A stretch of DNA of 64,000 nucleotides, taken from NCBI GenBank assembly GCA_002150815.3, contig NDFF03000150.1:62001-126000 (forward strand), written 5' to 3'. The position numbers and the translations under genes were made by a program. Source of the stretch: Grammothele lineata. Lineage: Eukaryota; Basidiomycota; Agaricomycetes; Polyporales; Polyporaceae. Shown here in pieces: positions 11,648 to 22,938 of this stretch (its first letter is position 1; each line of letters begins with the position of its first letter). The notes under the pieces are model-generated. The model saw only the letters and a program-made list of their open reading frames with translations, was not told the origin of the DNA and did no database searches.

Positions 11648-12766
11648 ATGGTCTCTTCGGTTTGCTCCCATGTAAGCTCCTCCATCTCCATCACCAGCAG
11701 CCTCGAGTCTATCCGCGTCTGCATCATGCATGATCCTGATCGTCACGTCCGCAGGAATCCTATCCCACGAGCACAGACAGCCTCCTCCTCGAGCAGCCCT
11801 CAGGCTCGCACCGCGTAAAATACCAGGGCGCCGGCCCGCGCCAGCCCTTCGACTTTGCCCTCGAGACCGACGACCGCGCCGTCGACGTCTCCCTCGTCCT
11901 CCCGCACTACCGCGCCCACAACCAGCCGTACGACCACCGTTTGGGCATGTACGTCGGCACGGACTCTTCCGCGCCCATGAAGGTTAAAGTTGTAAGTCCG
12001 CGTCTCTTCCCCTCCCCATCTTCCCCATCTCCGCGCCCCCGCGCTCGTTCTCCGCATCGTCCACCGCCGGGTTCCGATTACGATCCTAACGCTGACCGCG
12101 CCTCCTTTTGTCTTCTTCTCCGCCATGCAGTGCCGCAAGCTCACGCCCGCGCGGACGACGCGCTTCCGGCTCGAGGTCCACTCCGCGCACGGTTCAGACG
12201 TGATCGTCTGGCTGCCCTCCGACTTCCGCGGGCGCATCCACCGCGCGACGGGCGGCGCCGCCCCCAGCGGCGGCGCGTGCAAGCGCGTCGCGTTCTCGGC
12301 GGGCTTCACGAACCGCATCATGCCCCACGTCGTCGCCCTCACCCAGTCCCGCCGGCCGTCTGTCGTCTCCGTCTCCGCCGCCTCGGATGTCTTTGCCGCC
12401 GCTGAGAAGCAGCAGCAGCACCGCATACACGGACACGCGCACGGGTACAGCATCCACAACGAGAAGCTCGCCCCGCCCTCCCCCTCTCCCTCCTCCTACT
12501 CCTCCCTCAGCGGCGGCGCTGGGGGGTTCGGAGGGTTCGGCGGCGACTACGGCGGGTTCGGCGCAGCCCTGCACGCCGCCGCCGCAGAAGAGGACGAAGT
12601 CGTGGTCGACACCGCGGGCGCGGTGACCTTCCGCATGTGGGACGTGCACCGCGGCGAGCCCGAGGCGCGCTGTCGCGAGGCGTGTCGCCGCGCGCTCGGG
12701 CTGGGGTGGTGCGCGCGTCGCGCGCCGGAGGTCGCGATTGATTGGGATTTCTTGCTTGAGGATTAG
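11648..12766 (+). CDS. DUF7330-type basidiomycete protein of unknown function
   Basis: Three exons: MVSSVCSH, then ESYPTSTDSLLLEQPSG...FDFALETDDRAVDVSLVLPH...MYVGTDSSAPMKVKV, then CRKLTPARTTRFRLEVHSAH. The last exon contains DVIVWLPSDFRGRIHR, the block that marks the DUF7330 family of Basidiomycota, followed by VAFSAGFTNRIMPHV. The C-terminal third is a Ser/Pro/Gly-rich linker (GGAGGFGGFGGDYGGFG) and then TAGAVTFRMWDVHRGEPEAR, ending DFLLED, stop 12764-12766. No signal peptide, membrane segment or catalytic motif is visible. Function is unknown. The family call rests on recollection of the WLPSDFRG signature. Confidence 0.75.
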
Positions 12767-13963
12767 GGCGCCCCTGATACCTCATACCTCATAGGAGACG
12801 GGCGTCGAGCACGCGCGTGTCGATCGCGCTAGTCCCCGCTTCCGTATCCTCCTTCGCTTCCCGCCTCCTGGCCCCTATGCATCGGGCCCGCTGCCCCTTT
12901 CGCGGCTGTCCGCTAGCCCTTTTGGTAGGCGGCATTCCGCCGCCTTGCACTACGTCCATGTCACCCCATTCGTCATGCCCCTCGTCATCGTCGTTCACGC
13001 CCCCTCTCACGTCACGGTCTATAGCACTGCGCACCGATATCCCCCGCATCTGCGCTGCACTGCATCATGGATTCCCCGGAACCCCGGGTCCCCCCTTATT
13101 TGCTTTCTCTATCTCACTCTTACTGTCGCTCCGCTCTCGCTCTCGCGCTTATATCCCTACTACTACTACGCACGCACACACTGTAGCATCAGCCACGCCA
13201 CGCCACGCCTAGAGCCCCGTTCCCGCCCATACACACTGTAGCATCAGATCTCTCCTCTCCTCTCTAGCCTCTCCTCTCCTATATCGTCTCTCCGACTATT
13301 TCTATCTCTATCTCGCACTGCAAGGAGGAAGCGAATACCGAATATCCTCCCCCCAGCACTTCATTCGTTAGTTCGTTCGTACCCGTGATCGGGCGAAACA
13401 TACCTTGGCACCCTTAATTCTACTTATCCTTATATCCTGCCCGCCCCCGCCCCGTCGTGTGGACCCAGAGGCGGGTTGGTTACATAACGCGCACGCACGC
13501 GGTACTACTCTTTTTATTCTCTACGCTCATTATCTCCCTGGTGTTACTTACCGGTACTCTTTCGGTTATTCGCTGGTTACTTACCCCCTTGGACTTTGCA
13601 CATATGCTCAGCCATGGATTAGTTTCGCGCGATATACATACGACGTTCTTCCTTTGATTCGGTCGCTGTCCGAATGTGAGAGACGCGCATGCAGGCCCTC
13701 CACGTAAAGCTAGAAAACAACATCTAGACTTGAGACTAAAGCCGAGCGAGCGAGCGAGCGAGAATGTATACAGGGGAGGGTATGGTAGAGTAGTACGGCA
13801 TATGCAACAGGATGGAAAACACGACGACTCCCCGGGCCCCCACACCGACCTAACTGACCGACCGCCGACCGCCGATATCGCCGAGGACGGCGTCCCCCCC
13901 TCCGACCGTCCGTCCGAAATTTGAGGAAACCGGGAAATCCAGGGTCTCCAGAGCCGTCGTGGC
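12767..13963. other. Convergent intergenic region with simple repeats
   Basis: About 1.2 kb between two converging stop codons. It contains CT-rich tracts (TCTCCTCTCC units around 13250-13285), a CGAG microsatellite at about 13743-13762, and an exact 17-bp direct repeat ACACACTGTAGCATCAG at 13176-13192 and 13231-13247. No gene is seen. The 3' UTRs of both neighbours must lie here. Confidence 0.5.
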
Positions 13964-16827
13964 TCACACGCTCGCCACGATCCTGGAGGGGGAAGTGACC
14001 GTGTCAGTATCGGCGTTAAACGTGCCACAGATAAGGGAAGGGATGAGGACGTAAGGACGCGGAAGTGAGCGTGAAGAAAGCATGGAAGACAGTACGCGGG
14101 ACGCGGGGTCGAGTGAAAAAGAAAGAAGGAAGGAAGGAAAAAAGGGAAACGCACTCCTCGGCCTTGTTGAGCGCCTGGAGCATCGACGTGACCTCCTTGC
14201 GGCGGTTGACGACGAACTCGGACTCCTTGAGGAGGTCGTCGAGCACCTCGGGCTTGTACAGCTCCTGCAGCAGCTCGCGCTGCAGGTTCTCCTTCGAGTG
14301 GTTCACGAGCGTGAGCGTGATCGCCTTGGGCACCATGTCGATCATCTCCCGCTTCACGATGTTGAAGTACGAGTGGATGAGCAGCTCTGCGAGGCGCGGG
14401 GGCGGAAGTGGAGGTGGGTGGCGATGGCGCGGGAATCTCGGTCAACACGAAGCGCACGGTTCGCAGAGGAATGAGAGGAGACGCACTGATCACCTCGGTC
14501 TCCATGGTCTCGCGCTCGTTGAGCGCTGCCTGGGGCTTGATGACGGGCGGCGGCTATAGTCGTGGACGGACGAGAGAAACGCGGGCGGATGAGCACCGAC
14601 CGACGCCGCCTCGGGCTCACACCCCCACGGGGCGCATAAAGAGCCACGGGGGAACGGAAGAACGGGGACTCACCGCCTCCATGGCCGCAACGCCCTTCTT
14701 CTTCTGCTGCTGGCCCTTGGAGAAGAACGAGCCGAAGAAGCTCGGCTCCTCCTTCACGTCCACGTCGAGGTCGCGGTTGTTGAGCTGCGCGGGCGTGACC
14801 TTGCCGCCCTTCTCGGGGTGCTGCTGCGGCTTGTTCTGGTTCAGACGCTCCTGCACGATCGACATCGCCTTGTGGCCGTTGAGGAAGTCGGGGTGGGTGG
14901 TGTTGACATAGCATGCTTGCATACTAGGAGTAATTGGTGAGATGAGGAAACGGCGGCCTTACAAGGTCCACTCACGCGACCATGTCCGTCACGAGCTTAG
15001 TTGTAGGTGTCATAGAGTTCTTGAAGAAGTTGACCACAACCGAGTTGAACCGCTCACGCAGAGCGGGGAACCTCCTGAACGCTTGCTGCGACGAGGTTCA
15101 GCAAATATTTGCAGTTGCATAACCAAGAAATACGCACGATCTTGTTGAGAAGCCCACCAAGAATGCGAATCAGCTCGTCATACACAAGCTGACAGCACTT
15201 CAGCGACGGGTCCTCCAGTCGACGAATCTGCTGCTTGACGATGATCTCGAACGCCTGCGTACCGACGAACAGCGACGGTGTCGAACCTGACGAGTTGTAC
15301 AGGATCGTCCGGATGTCACCGTCCTTAACCTGGTCGAAGGGGTCGATCGTCTTGATGCCGTTGTTGAACAGCTCGTGGAAGACGAAGCTGATACGGGCAC
15401 CGCCAGAGAGCTCGTTGAGCGACAGGTCGTTCGTGTTACCGTCGATCGTTGTGCGGAACTCGGAGCAAAATTCGGTGATGACGGATAGAACGATGCTCGA
15501 CGAGCTGGTGTCTGCCAGGGCGCCACCGAGGGTCTGAAGCTCGGCGTTGTACTTCTGTTGTTGCTGCGAGATGCGCGCCTTGATATCGGGCAGCGTTGCT
15601 CGGATGTGGGCCATGAGGATCTAGCATTCGAATACCATTAACGGCGGGAAAGCGCGCATACAAGGACGTAGGATGCATACCACGTTCAACTTGCGCGCGA
15701 GGAAAGGAGTACCGCAGTATTGTGCCTTGTTTGAGTAAGACGGGTGCCCCTCAAAGAACTTGCGTTCAGCCTCGAGCGCATTGCTAATGGTCTTGTTCGT
15801 CTCAATGTCACGCTGCCCACGGTTGACAACGGGAACGTAGCCGAGACGAAGAGGAATGACGCGACCGGCAAGGATGTCGACAACGTCAGTGCCCTGGTCC
15901 CTGGGTATGCCACACTGTAATTAGCGGAAATTCGGTGGGGGACTTTCAACCACGCACATGAGGTCGACCTTCGTCAAAACACCAATTGTTCTCTGACCCT
16001 CAGGATCCACCTCACGCGCCATCTTCAGACCATCCGAGTTTGCGAGATCTTGGTTGGCAGGAGTAACGGCGAGAATGATACATGCTGGACGGGAAATGTA
16101 CTTGAAGAGCATGTCCCTAATCTGCTTCTCGATATCTCGCGGCTGGTCCCCGACGGGTACTTTGGTGAGACCGGGAAGGTCGACAAGGGTGAGGGTGAGG
16201 ACGTTGGGCGAGTAGATGCGGAGGTTGATTGGGAGTGGCGAGATGCCAGCGTTTTTGCCCGTCTTCGCCTCAGTGTCGCGGACAATCTCGTCACGGATCT
16301 TGCTGAAGTCATAGAATTTCTGGCCGGGGAGGTGGAGGAACTCGCCCCACTCGTCCGCGTTGGCATTAGCATCGCTCTTCAAGTCTTCGCCATTGACCTT
16401 TGCTGCAGAATGCCATGAATACGATATAACCATCACGCAGCATTCAGACGTACCAGAGCCATTCGCTTGTGCTGTCGGTTTGCGGTTGATGAGTTGGAGA
16501 ACCTGAACGATACCTAGCCTGAGCCTCTCAGCGCAGCCGAGCATCGAAGGCACATACCAGTGGTCTCCGGGTCACGATACCGGAACCTCGCGGCAAGAAA
16601 TCACGACCGACAATATTCTAGACAGGTTCACAAGCTAAATGAATGGAGCACGAAAGCACCAACGCAGCACGCACCTCGAGTACACTACTCTTTCCGCTAC
16701 TCTGACTTCCAAGTACACATATCTGAGGCAGGTCTATCTGGGCTGCTGATGAACCGACGGCCGAGAACACATCTTGCAGCTTGTTCACAACGCCAACAAT
16801 TTCTGTACCGATCCCGGAGGTCGCCAT
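13964..16827 (-). CDS. vps1: Dynamin-family GTPase Vps1
   Basis: Large GTPase acting in vacuolar protein sorting, endosomal scission and peroxisome fission. Start [20 protein letters not shown] at 16827. The P-loop [12 protein letters not shown] is at the end of exon 1. Later come switch [22 protein letters not shown], the G4 motif TKVDLM with the preceding [14 protein letters not shown] block, and the middle domain ([34 protein letters not shown]). The Vps1-type variable segment is Lys/Gln-rich ([16 protein letters not shown]). The GTPase effector domain reads [40 protein letters not shown], ending after one more intron in IVASV, stop 13964-13966. No PH or proline-rich domain, as expected for Vps1 rather than classical dynamin. 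Ten or so introns. Its promoter is shared with the first BTB paralogue. A decayed copy of exon 1 lies near 21.0 kb. Confidence 0.95.
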
Positions 16828-17307
16828 GGTTGGAGAGAGGTGAGGAGGGGGAGGATGGAGGACAAAGAGGAACTGCAAGAGAGTGCAAGTCGGCCACGGT
16901 GTGTCTGCCTTGAAAGGGAGCTCAAAGACGCGCGTCGTGAATGGGCGCTACGCGGCGGATGCCTCGCTTGCTGCGCGACCACTGCCTCGTTCGCCGCTCC
17001 GTCGTCCTGCGCTGCCTGCGCCGCGGCTTCTCTTGCTACCGCTTCTCGCAGTCCCGTACATGGCTTACTTCCCGCTTCTTCTCGTCGACTCGACGCAGCA
17101 TCGAATATGCGTACCCCACGCATTCCTCTCCCTTCCAGTCTAAATCAAGTAATGATATCAAGCGCTTTTGTGCAAAGAGCACTCCCGAGGTTGCATCGTC
17201 TCAGTACGAATGCGAGATAATGTACAAAGGTCCCTTGAGCCAGGTCGCGCTCATATATGAACGACCGGACGATAGCTGCTTCTCTGCACTCGTCTAGCAA
17301 CCACTCC
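16828..17307. promoter_or_regulatory. Divergent promoter of vps1 and BTB copy 1
   Basis: 480 bases between opposite start codons. The block 16912-17080 is repeated in degraded form at about 21260-21430. Exact 15-mers are shared: GTGAATGGGCGCTAC at 16937-16951 and 21286-21300, and GTCGTCCTGCGCTGC at 17001-17015 and 21371-21385. A CATATATG stretch near 17250 could serve as a core element for the BTB gene. The role is inferred from position. Confidence 0.55.
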
Positions 17308-18767
17308 ATGGAACCACCCCTCTTCAAGCTGAGCTCTTGGGAGAAATTCGCCGCCTCCTCTCTAGATGTGCCAGATCCTCGCGACACCCGGCTGTATGCG
17401 TTCTCGAAGCGATCGAAGGGCAAGAACAATGTCGGGAAGATCACCAGCCCTGAGCCCGTCCTCATAGTGAGGTCTATCTTGGAAGAAAACCTCAAGGTCC
17501 GAGTTTGTAAGTGGCCCCTGCTATACACACCTGGATCGGCTCACGTTTGGCATTTAGTCACTCCATTTGGGATCTTCAGCGAAATTTGGCCTTTTGGGCA
17601 ACGGCAGGTAGTTGTGCACGAAATTTCGGCCACAGACTACGGTTACGAGTCGGACAGCGACTTGGAGGATGAAGTCGATGAAGAGTCAGCTGCCAGTGCT
17701 AACACTGCTGCTGCTCCTCCCGCGATAGACGCTTCTTCAATGGACGCATTGCCCGCGAATTCCGGAATTCAGCAAGGATGCGTGATGGTCTCTAACATCG
17801 CTTACCGGACGTGAGACCTTAAAACTAGATAGCTTCTAGTTGGGTACAGTGCTGACTTCGAGTTCCGCAGCCTGCGAACTGTTGTGTACTATTTGTACAC
17901 CGGAAAATACGCCGTTCTTCCGCTGAAGTCGAAGGATCCCAAGCAGCGACGGCATGTTCTTGACACAGCGGACGCTCACGGTCCTCCACCGTGCTCCCCA
18001 AAGTCCCTCTTTCGGGCTGCCCATATGGTATGCGCACACTCGTAGAACTTCGTGCCCTATTGACATGCAATCCCTCCCCATAGTTCCGTCTAGTGGAGCT
18101 TCGTGATAGAGTCCTCAGGGATCTCGTCTCTAGCCTCAACCCTGAGATAGTCGTTGACGAGGCATTCTCACGTTTCGCCTCTAGGTGTGTACACCGTTCG
18201 CAAGAGGTCCTCTATTTTCAAAGCTAACATGTGTCTAATAGACATGATCTGTTCCGCGAACAGGCTATATTGTACATCGACAAGCACTACGACAATTACG
18301 ATATCCAGCGGGCGATGCAGATCAAGGTAGAACTGGTTGTCAAGGGCCTGCTTCCCCACACGCTCCCAATCCTCAACACGCTCCTCGGTCTCAGTGCGAT
18401 CAGACTGTCTATTCCTCGGCCTATCGGTAACCGTCTCTCTCCTGCGCGAACCGAAGCCCAGGGTCAGAAATCAACGCCCGCCGTAAATCAGCAGAGTCAC
18501 CAATCAGGGTTTTCCTTTGGTCCCTCAGTTGAGATCTGGCCTGGTTCTTCGCCCCCAGCTTCCTTTCAATTGCCTCTCAAAAGCAACGTTCACAACGTTG
18601 TCGAAGCCGCTGTGCCGTCCGCGCCGCCTCCGCCATCCACCGCAGGACCGAGTAGGCCCCCCGGCACAGGCGTTGTCGATGTGGAAGCCAATCGCGACTC
18701 ACGACAACCATTGGGCCCAAATGGAGGCACTGGTGGTGGTTTGCCGAGCCTCGCCACGGTGCGTTGA
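17308..18767 (+). CDS. BTB-fold protein, tandem copy 1
   Basis: Member of a large basidiomycete BTB-like family, probably a protein-interaction module; no known partner. Start MEPPLFKLSSWEKF at 17308. The exons give, in order, DTRLYAFSKRSKG, a split IFSEI strand, the acidic motif DYGYESDSDLEDEVDEE, VSNIAYRT, then LRTVVYYLYTGKYAVLPLKS, PPPCSPKSLFRAAHM, FRLVELRDRVLRDLVSSLNP, and HDLFREQAILYIDKHYD. The C-terminal tail is Pro/Ser-rich and disordered, ending LPSLATVR, stop 18765-18767. This copy is the most divergent: the hallmark F/Y-x-D-G-S-x-x-x-D-H-P-L-P block of copies 2 and 3 is replaced by KNNVGKITSPEP. About five introns, at matching places in all three copies. Confidence 0.82.
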
Positions 18768-19281
18768 AGATTTTGGCGTCGGTGTCGCGTATTGGCAACA
18801 TCTATATTCGTGCAGGTAACAAATACTTGATGTTGTAGTGGTTTTCTGAGCCTGAACCTGAACCTCCGCGTCCCTTGCATGTCTATACACACTTATTGCG
18901 TTTATATTCATGTTATTGCCCTTGTGGGTAATGATGGCGATATTATCTTCGAGTGCAATTATTGGGTAGTGGCCTTCGGATAGTACCACCCCCGCGTCGT
19001 AAAAAAGGCAAGATTCTGAGACCTCATGACTTCCGAATGCTTGATATTCACTTAAATTCGTCTTCGATAGTTCCCGGAGTGCCCGTGGCACGTTGTGCTG
19101 CCCCTTTCTTTCGGAAATGCAAACGCTGCAGCCGTACGGTGGTGCTGCGGTAGGCGAGTCTTCGAAGCATTCATTTCCCCTTCGGAGAACAACCCGAGGC
19201 GCGTGTGTACGGGTATATATGACGACTATACAGGGAGAGTTGGGTTTCCTTCGGCCGTCATTCTCTGCTTTCTGTCCCCGC
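18768..19281. other. Spacer between BTB copies 1 and 2
   Basis: About 510 bases containing the 3' UTR of copy 1 and the promoter of copy 2. A TATATAT run at 19214-19220 lies 62 bases before the copy 2 start. A GTGCTGCGGTAG word near 19140 also occurs upstream of copy 3 near 23523, hinting at shared promoter ancestry. Confidence 0.45.
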
Positions 19282-20719
19282 ATGGAGTCCAGCTTCAAAT
19301 TCTCCGATTCTGAAGCAAGTATCCCTCTGACGCCGGCAGAATACGCATTTAAGGAGTCCCTGGAGCTACCGGACTTCCGTGATGTCCACCTGTACGCCTT
19401 CAGCTGCCGGCGAGTCTACAAAGACGGCTCAGTCATCGTCGACCATCCCCTGCCTATCGTCGGGATCGGGTCCATTTTGAAGGAGACAGAGCACTTCTCG
19501 AAGTGTGCGTAGACCTTCAAGCTGATCAGTGTGCGGGTGCTGAGGCGGCCTTGTAGTGTTGTCAAATTTGTCGGCCTGTGGCGCAGATCTAGATGTGTCC
19601 CAAGACATTCGACAGTGGTATGCGGAAGAAGGCGAATACGACTACGAATCCGACAGCGATCTCGACGAGTTTGAGCCTGAGGCGGCGGCCGGCGAAGGAA
19701 CTCTCAGTGACTTGTCAACACCTTGTTTTTCAACGGCTGCGACAAACGGGATGCCTCATAAACTTGACACAACGACCGGGTCTTCCACCGAGCCACTAGA
19801 GACGACCCCGAAGGGCGGAGGGCAAGGTACTCGCCGGATACTCGTTCTGAATGTGGCGTTCAGAACGTGAGTGCCCATATTCCTGGAAAACTACCCTTTC
19901 TGGCAAGCCTCGATGTTCTTCTGACTACAATGAGCACTGCCGCACAACAGTCTCAAAGCCTGTATATTCTACCTGTACACGGGCAAACTGAAATTCCTCC
20001 CTCTCAATTCGGATGGGCCAACTGCGCGGTCGTTCGCGCTACTCACCTCATCCAGCCTCTCGGATCCACCTGCATGTTCACCGAAGAGCATGTACAGGTT
20101 GGCGACCGCGGTGCATTTCTATTACTCTCTGAGCCGTGGAAACAAATCCAACACTTATCTGTAATCCAGTTTCACATCACAGTTCTACAAGAAATTTCCC
20201 TACAGCACCTCGTATCCCATTTCAGTCCGGAAAGTATCGTCAGGGAGGCGTTCTTGGAATTCTACCTGAGGTGAGAACGAACGAATTGAACATGTGTTCT
20301 CCCTGGCTTACCATCTCGGGTTGCATTGGAGATATGATGGCCTACGAGAGCAGGCCATCTCGTATCTCGCACAGCACTTCTCCCATACAGCAGTGCAGGC
20401 AGCCCTCCCGGGCATCATCGAACGAGTTGTGGCAGGTGGCCTCCCACATACCGGCCCCGCTTTGCAGGCCCTCCTCCTCAAGCTGGGTGCCGTTTCTGTG
20501 GGAGAATCGACGCCCTCAACGGCGCCCTCGCTCGTGCCCGACGCCAACGAGAGGAAGATCGATACACCTCAGCCGCCAGGTGGAGTGCCATCAACACCTC
20601 AGCCCATGGGCCTATTTTCAGATCAGTGGGGATCCGCCACCACTTCTTCCACCCTCAATGGGCAGTCTCAGCCAGCTTCCTATGGCCTAGGCAGGAAGAA
20701 GCAGGGAGGGAGAAGATAG
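19282..20719 (+). CDS. BTB-fold protein, tandem copy 2
   Basis: Start MESSFKFSDSEASIPLTPAE at 19282, then LPDFRDVHLYAFSCRRVYKD, GSVIVDHPLPIVGIGSILK and EHFSK before intron 1. Exon 2 carries the acidic linker EGEYDYESDSDLDEFEPEA and ends LNVAFRT. Exon 3 reads LKACIFYLYTGKLKFLPLNS and PPACSPKSMYRLAT. The following exons give LQEISLQHLVSHFSPESIVR and, from about 20333, YDGLREQAISYLAQHFSHTA and VVAGGLPHTGPALQALL. The tail is Pro/Ser-rich with a basic end KKQGGRR, stop 20717-20719. Closest relative in the window is copy 3, with which it shares the DVHLYAFS..RRV and SDGP.ARSF blocks almost unchanged. Function unknown; all splice junctions are intact, so it looks functional. Confidence 0.83.
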
Positions 20720-20924
20720 AGGCGACGAAAACAGCAACGCAGCCTGTCAGATATGTATGTATGTATGTGTTCCAATGTGTTCGAGAATGTCGGATACCGC
20801 ACGAGTCGTCGGTCGAAGGTGCACGCGTGCTGATGTAGATAGAGTGAAAAGTGATCGCGATACGACAGAGACAGCAAGTGGCATTCCGGTATTTTTTACC
20901 AAGCGTAAAACAACCAAGTCAATC
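20720..20924. other. Spacer after BTB copy 2 with an ATGT microsatellite
   Basis: About 200 bases of 3' flank. A short tetranucleotide run of ATGT units sits at about 20753-20768. Nothing else is seen. Confidence 0.4.
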
Positions 20925-21175
20925 ACGACGATGGTCCGTCCAGGTCCACAGCTGCGATTCATGTTCTGAGAAAATTCGCAAGCTGATTTTGGAGAGCACA
21001 GAATACTGCCACAACATGCACCTCGAGCACCCTACTCTTTCCGCCACTTCCAAGCACACATCCGAGAAGTTGCAGGTCTGCAGGTGAACCGACGGCCGGG
21101 AACCTATCTTGCAACTTGTCTACGACGCCGACAGTTTTTGTACAGAGCCCTGGGGATTTGTTGACTGAACAAAAG
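20925..21175 (-). pseudogene. Decayed duplicate of vps1 exon 1 and start of intron 1
   Basis: On the minus strand at about 21138-21019 the translation KTVGVVDKLQDRFPAVGSPA, then LQLLGCVLGSGGKSRVLEV, is a clear match to vps1 exon 1 ([20 protein letters not shown], then [20 protein letters not shown]). DNA similarity continues past the exon into the first vps1 intron (words such as CAAGCT and the CACCTCGAG splice-end block). The copy lacks the start ATG, carries an internal small deletion that shortens the P-loop to GSGGKS, and has no downstream vps1 exons, so it cannot make a GTPase. It marks the edge of an old segmental duplication. Confidence 0.85.
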
Positions 21176-21460
21176 CTGAGAGGGTAACGATAGGAGCGCC
21201 GTGTGCTGAGAGAGCATTCTGAGCAAGGCAGATCTGAGACAGCCTGAGGGTCTGTGGGCGCCTCGAAAGGCTTACATAAGTTCAAGTGAATGGGCGCTAC
21301 ATACAGGTACCGAGTTCCTCGCTTCAACTCGCGCGACTTGAACTCATTGTCGATCCGAGTCATCCCTCTGGTCGTCCTGCGCTGCTCTTGCTACATAGTA
21401 CCGCTCCTCGCAGTTCTATACATGTATTTTTGCTTGTTCTCTCCTGGTAGCTCATCGTTG
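21176..21460. repeat. Decayed duplicate of the vps1/BTB divergent promoter
   Basis: Contains GTGAATGGGCGCTAC at 21286-21300 and GTCGTCCTGCGCTGC at 21371-21385, each exact to the vps1/BTB1 promoter and in the same order. The block TCTTGCTAC..ACCGCT.CTCGCAGT continues the match up to about 21425. Relative to the vps1 relic it sits at nearly the same distance and orientation as in the parental locus, so both belong to one duplicated segment. Confidence 0.8.
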
Positions 21461-22189
21461 CAAGGATTACACATATCCAAGGCTCGTTTTTCGTCAATAC
21501 AATTTTCCAACGAAACGGTACCAACGACCGGTCATTTTGTATGAATGCGAAGAATCCAAACAGTAGCAGTTGTGGATCATTGAGCCTCTTTAAGGTGTGT
21601 TGGATCGTTGATCTCCAGTGTCGTCTACAGTCATCTACGCGTCTATGAGACACCCCCTGTCAATGAGACAGATTGCCGCTGTACATTCAAATCTTCGTGT
21701 ATCTGCCCCATTTCGGGCTTGTTTTGTTCGTACTCCCAGAGCCTGAGAAGTGTAGTGTAACAGTTTTTGCTTTGTGGATCCATGGGAGCGAAAAATTCGC
21801 GAAGATGGGTAGATGAAACAGGTGAAATATACACTCGGAAATTGTATAAACAAGCTCATGGCCCTTCAAAGGGTTTTTTTGCTTCGTAACGGGTTTCTGC
21901 AGAGAGTTCTAGGTCTGTATTACATTTCTATGTGTGTTTTGGGTCCAACAATCCATGGCATGCATCATGACCCGACGAATAAAGCCGAGGATGGCGCAGC
22001 GGCGTCTTGCCGCGATTTAGGCGCGCGTCGGGCCCGGCCCGCCACCTACGCCTGCGCGGGAGTGTACACAGCTCTCAAGCGTGAACGGGAGCGACATGGG
22101 AGCGGGCTCGGGGTGTCTGCTGGCAGCGCAGCCCTGTATGCTGGCAATGAAGAGAAAATTGTATTTGTTCAATCTTGCTCAGCACTACC
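21461..22189. other. Insertion-derived or unassigned spacer
   Basis: About 730 bases, partly AT-richer than the rest of the window (21460-21950), without a recognisable gene. It lies inside the stretch that separates the promoter relic from BTB copy 3 and is probably part of inserted or decayed mobile DNA. Confidence 0.35.
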
Positions 22190-22590
22190 ACTCTCATTTT
22201 TCTCAGGAGATGACTTCTTTGGGCACGCGGAGAAGCAAACAGCATGGCAGGAGAGAGAGGCGGTGAAGAAGGAGGCTCGCAGGATGAATAAGATAAGCCG
22301 CTTGGAGGCGCACGTATTGCGGAACATCCGTGAGGAGGAGAGGAAGGCGGAGAACAAGTGGTGCCACGAAGGCGGAATGGAAGGTGGAGGTGGAGGCATG
22401 GAACAAGGCAAAAGCGGGCGCAAAGGAGAAGAAGGAAGCATTTTCCCTCCCTAAGCCTATGGTGAGGGGCCATTTGCTGCCACCAGAACCGAAGCTACGA
22501 GTCGAGGTGGAGGAGGAGGATGAGAGCAGCGAGGACGACGCAGATCGCGGCTCGAATGACTCCGAGACTAGGGTGCTGATTAGATAGGCG
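22190..22590 (+). mobile_element. 3' relic of a pogo-type (DDE_1/CENP-B-like) transposase gene
   Basis: The frame ending at 22454 reads SGDDFFGHAEKQTAWQEREA, VKKEARRMNKISRLEAHV and EEERKAENK. Near 22355 the similarity moves to the next frame: AEWKVEVEAWNKAKAGAKEK, KEAFSLPKPMVRGHLLPPEP, then an acidic tail ending at 22585-22587. A GD.F......E..........EAR.......W...V..W...K..AK..K....LPKP..G.L.PP.PK pattern is the usual charged C-terminal region of fungal pogo-like transposases. The CENP-B/HTH and DDE catalytic parts are absent, and a frameshift breaks what is left, so this is a dead fragment. Identification is by recalled family pattern, not by search. Confidence 0.6.
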
Positions 22591-22936
22591 CTCATCTGTC
22601 TCAATGACTCGTTTTGGGCTCCACTGGCTCTCGCGAGGTTTTCGGTCAATATCTTCATCCACACTCACTCCCATACCACCAAATTTTATGTACCAATTCT
22701 CTACGTAGTCCTAAACACACATGGTCATTTTCAGGTGACCGATGTCTCAATTGAGCAAATCACGGCGGAAATAAATTTCGGCGTCTCAACCAGCGGTAGA
22801 TGACTGTATTAGGACCAACACCCACGCAGGCCATGAGATCCTTCGGTCGTATTCTAAGCCCTCGCTCGAATTTCTCCATCCCTTGCGTGTGCGTGGGCGC
22901 TGATTGCACTTGTATCCATGTAATGCCATGTGTGAG
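22591..22936. other. Spacer between transposase relic and MITE
   Basis: About 350 bases with no recognisable gene or repeat. It is flanked on both sides by mobile-element remains. Confidence 0.35.
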
Positions 22937-22938
22937 TA

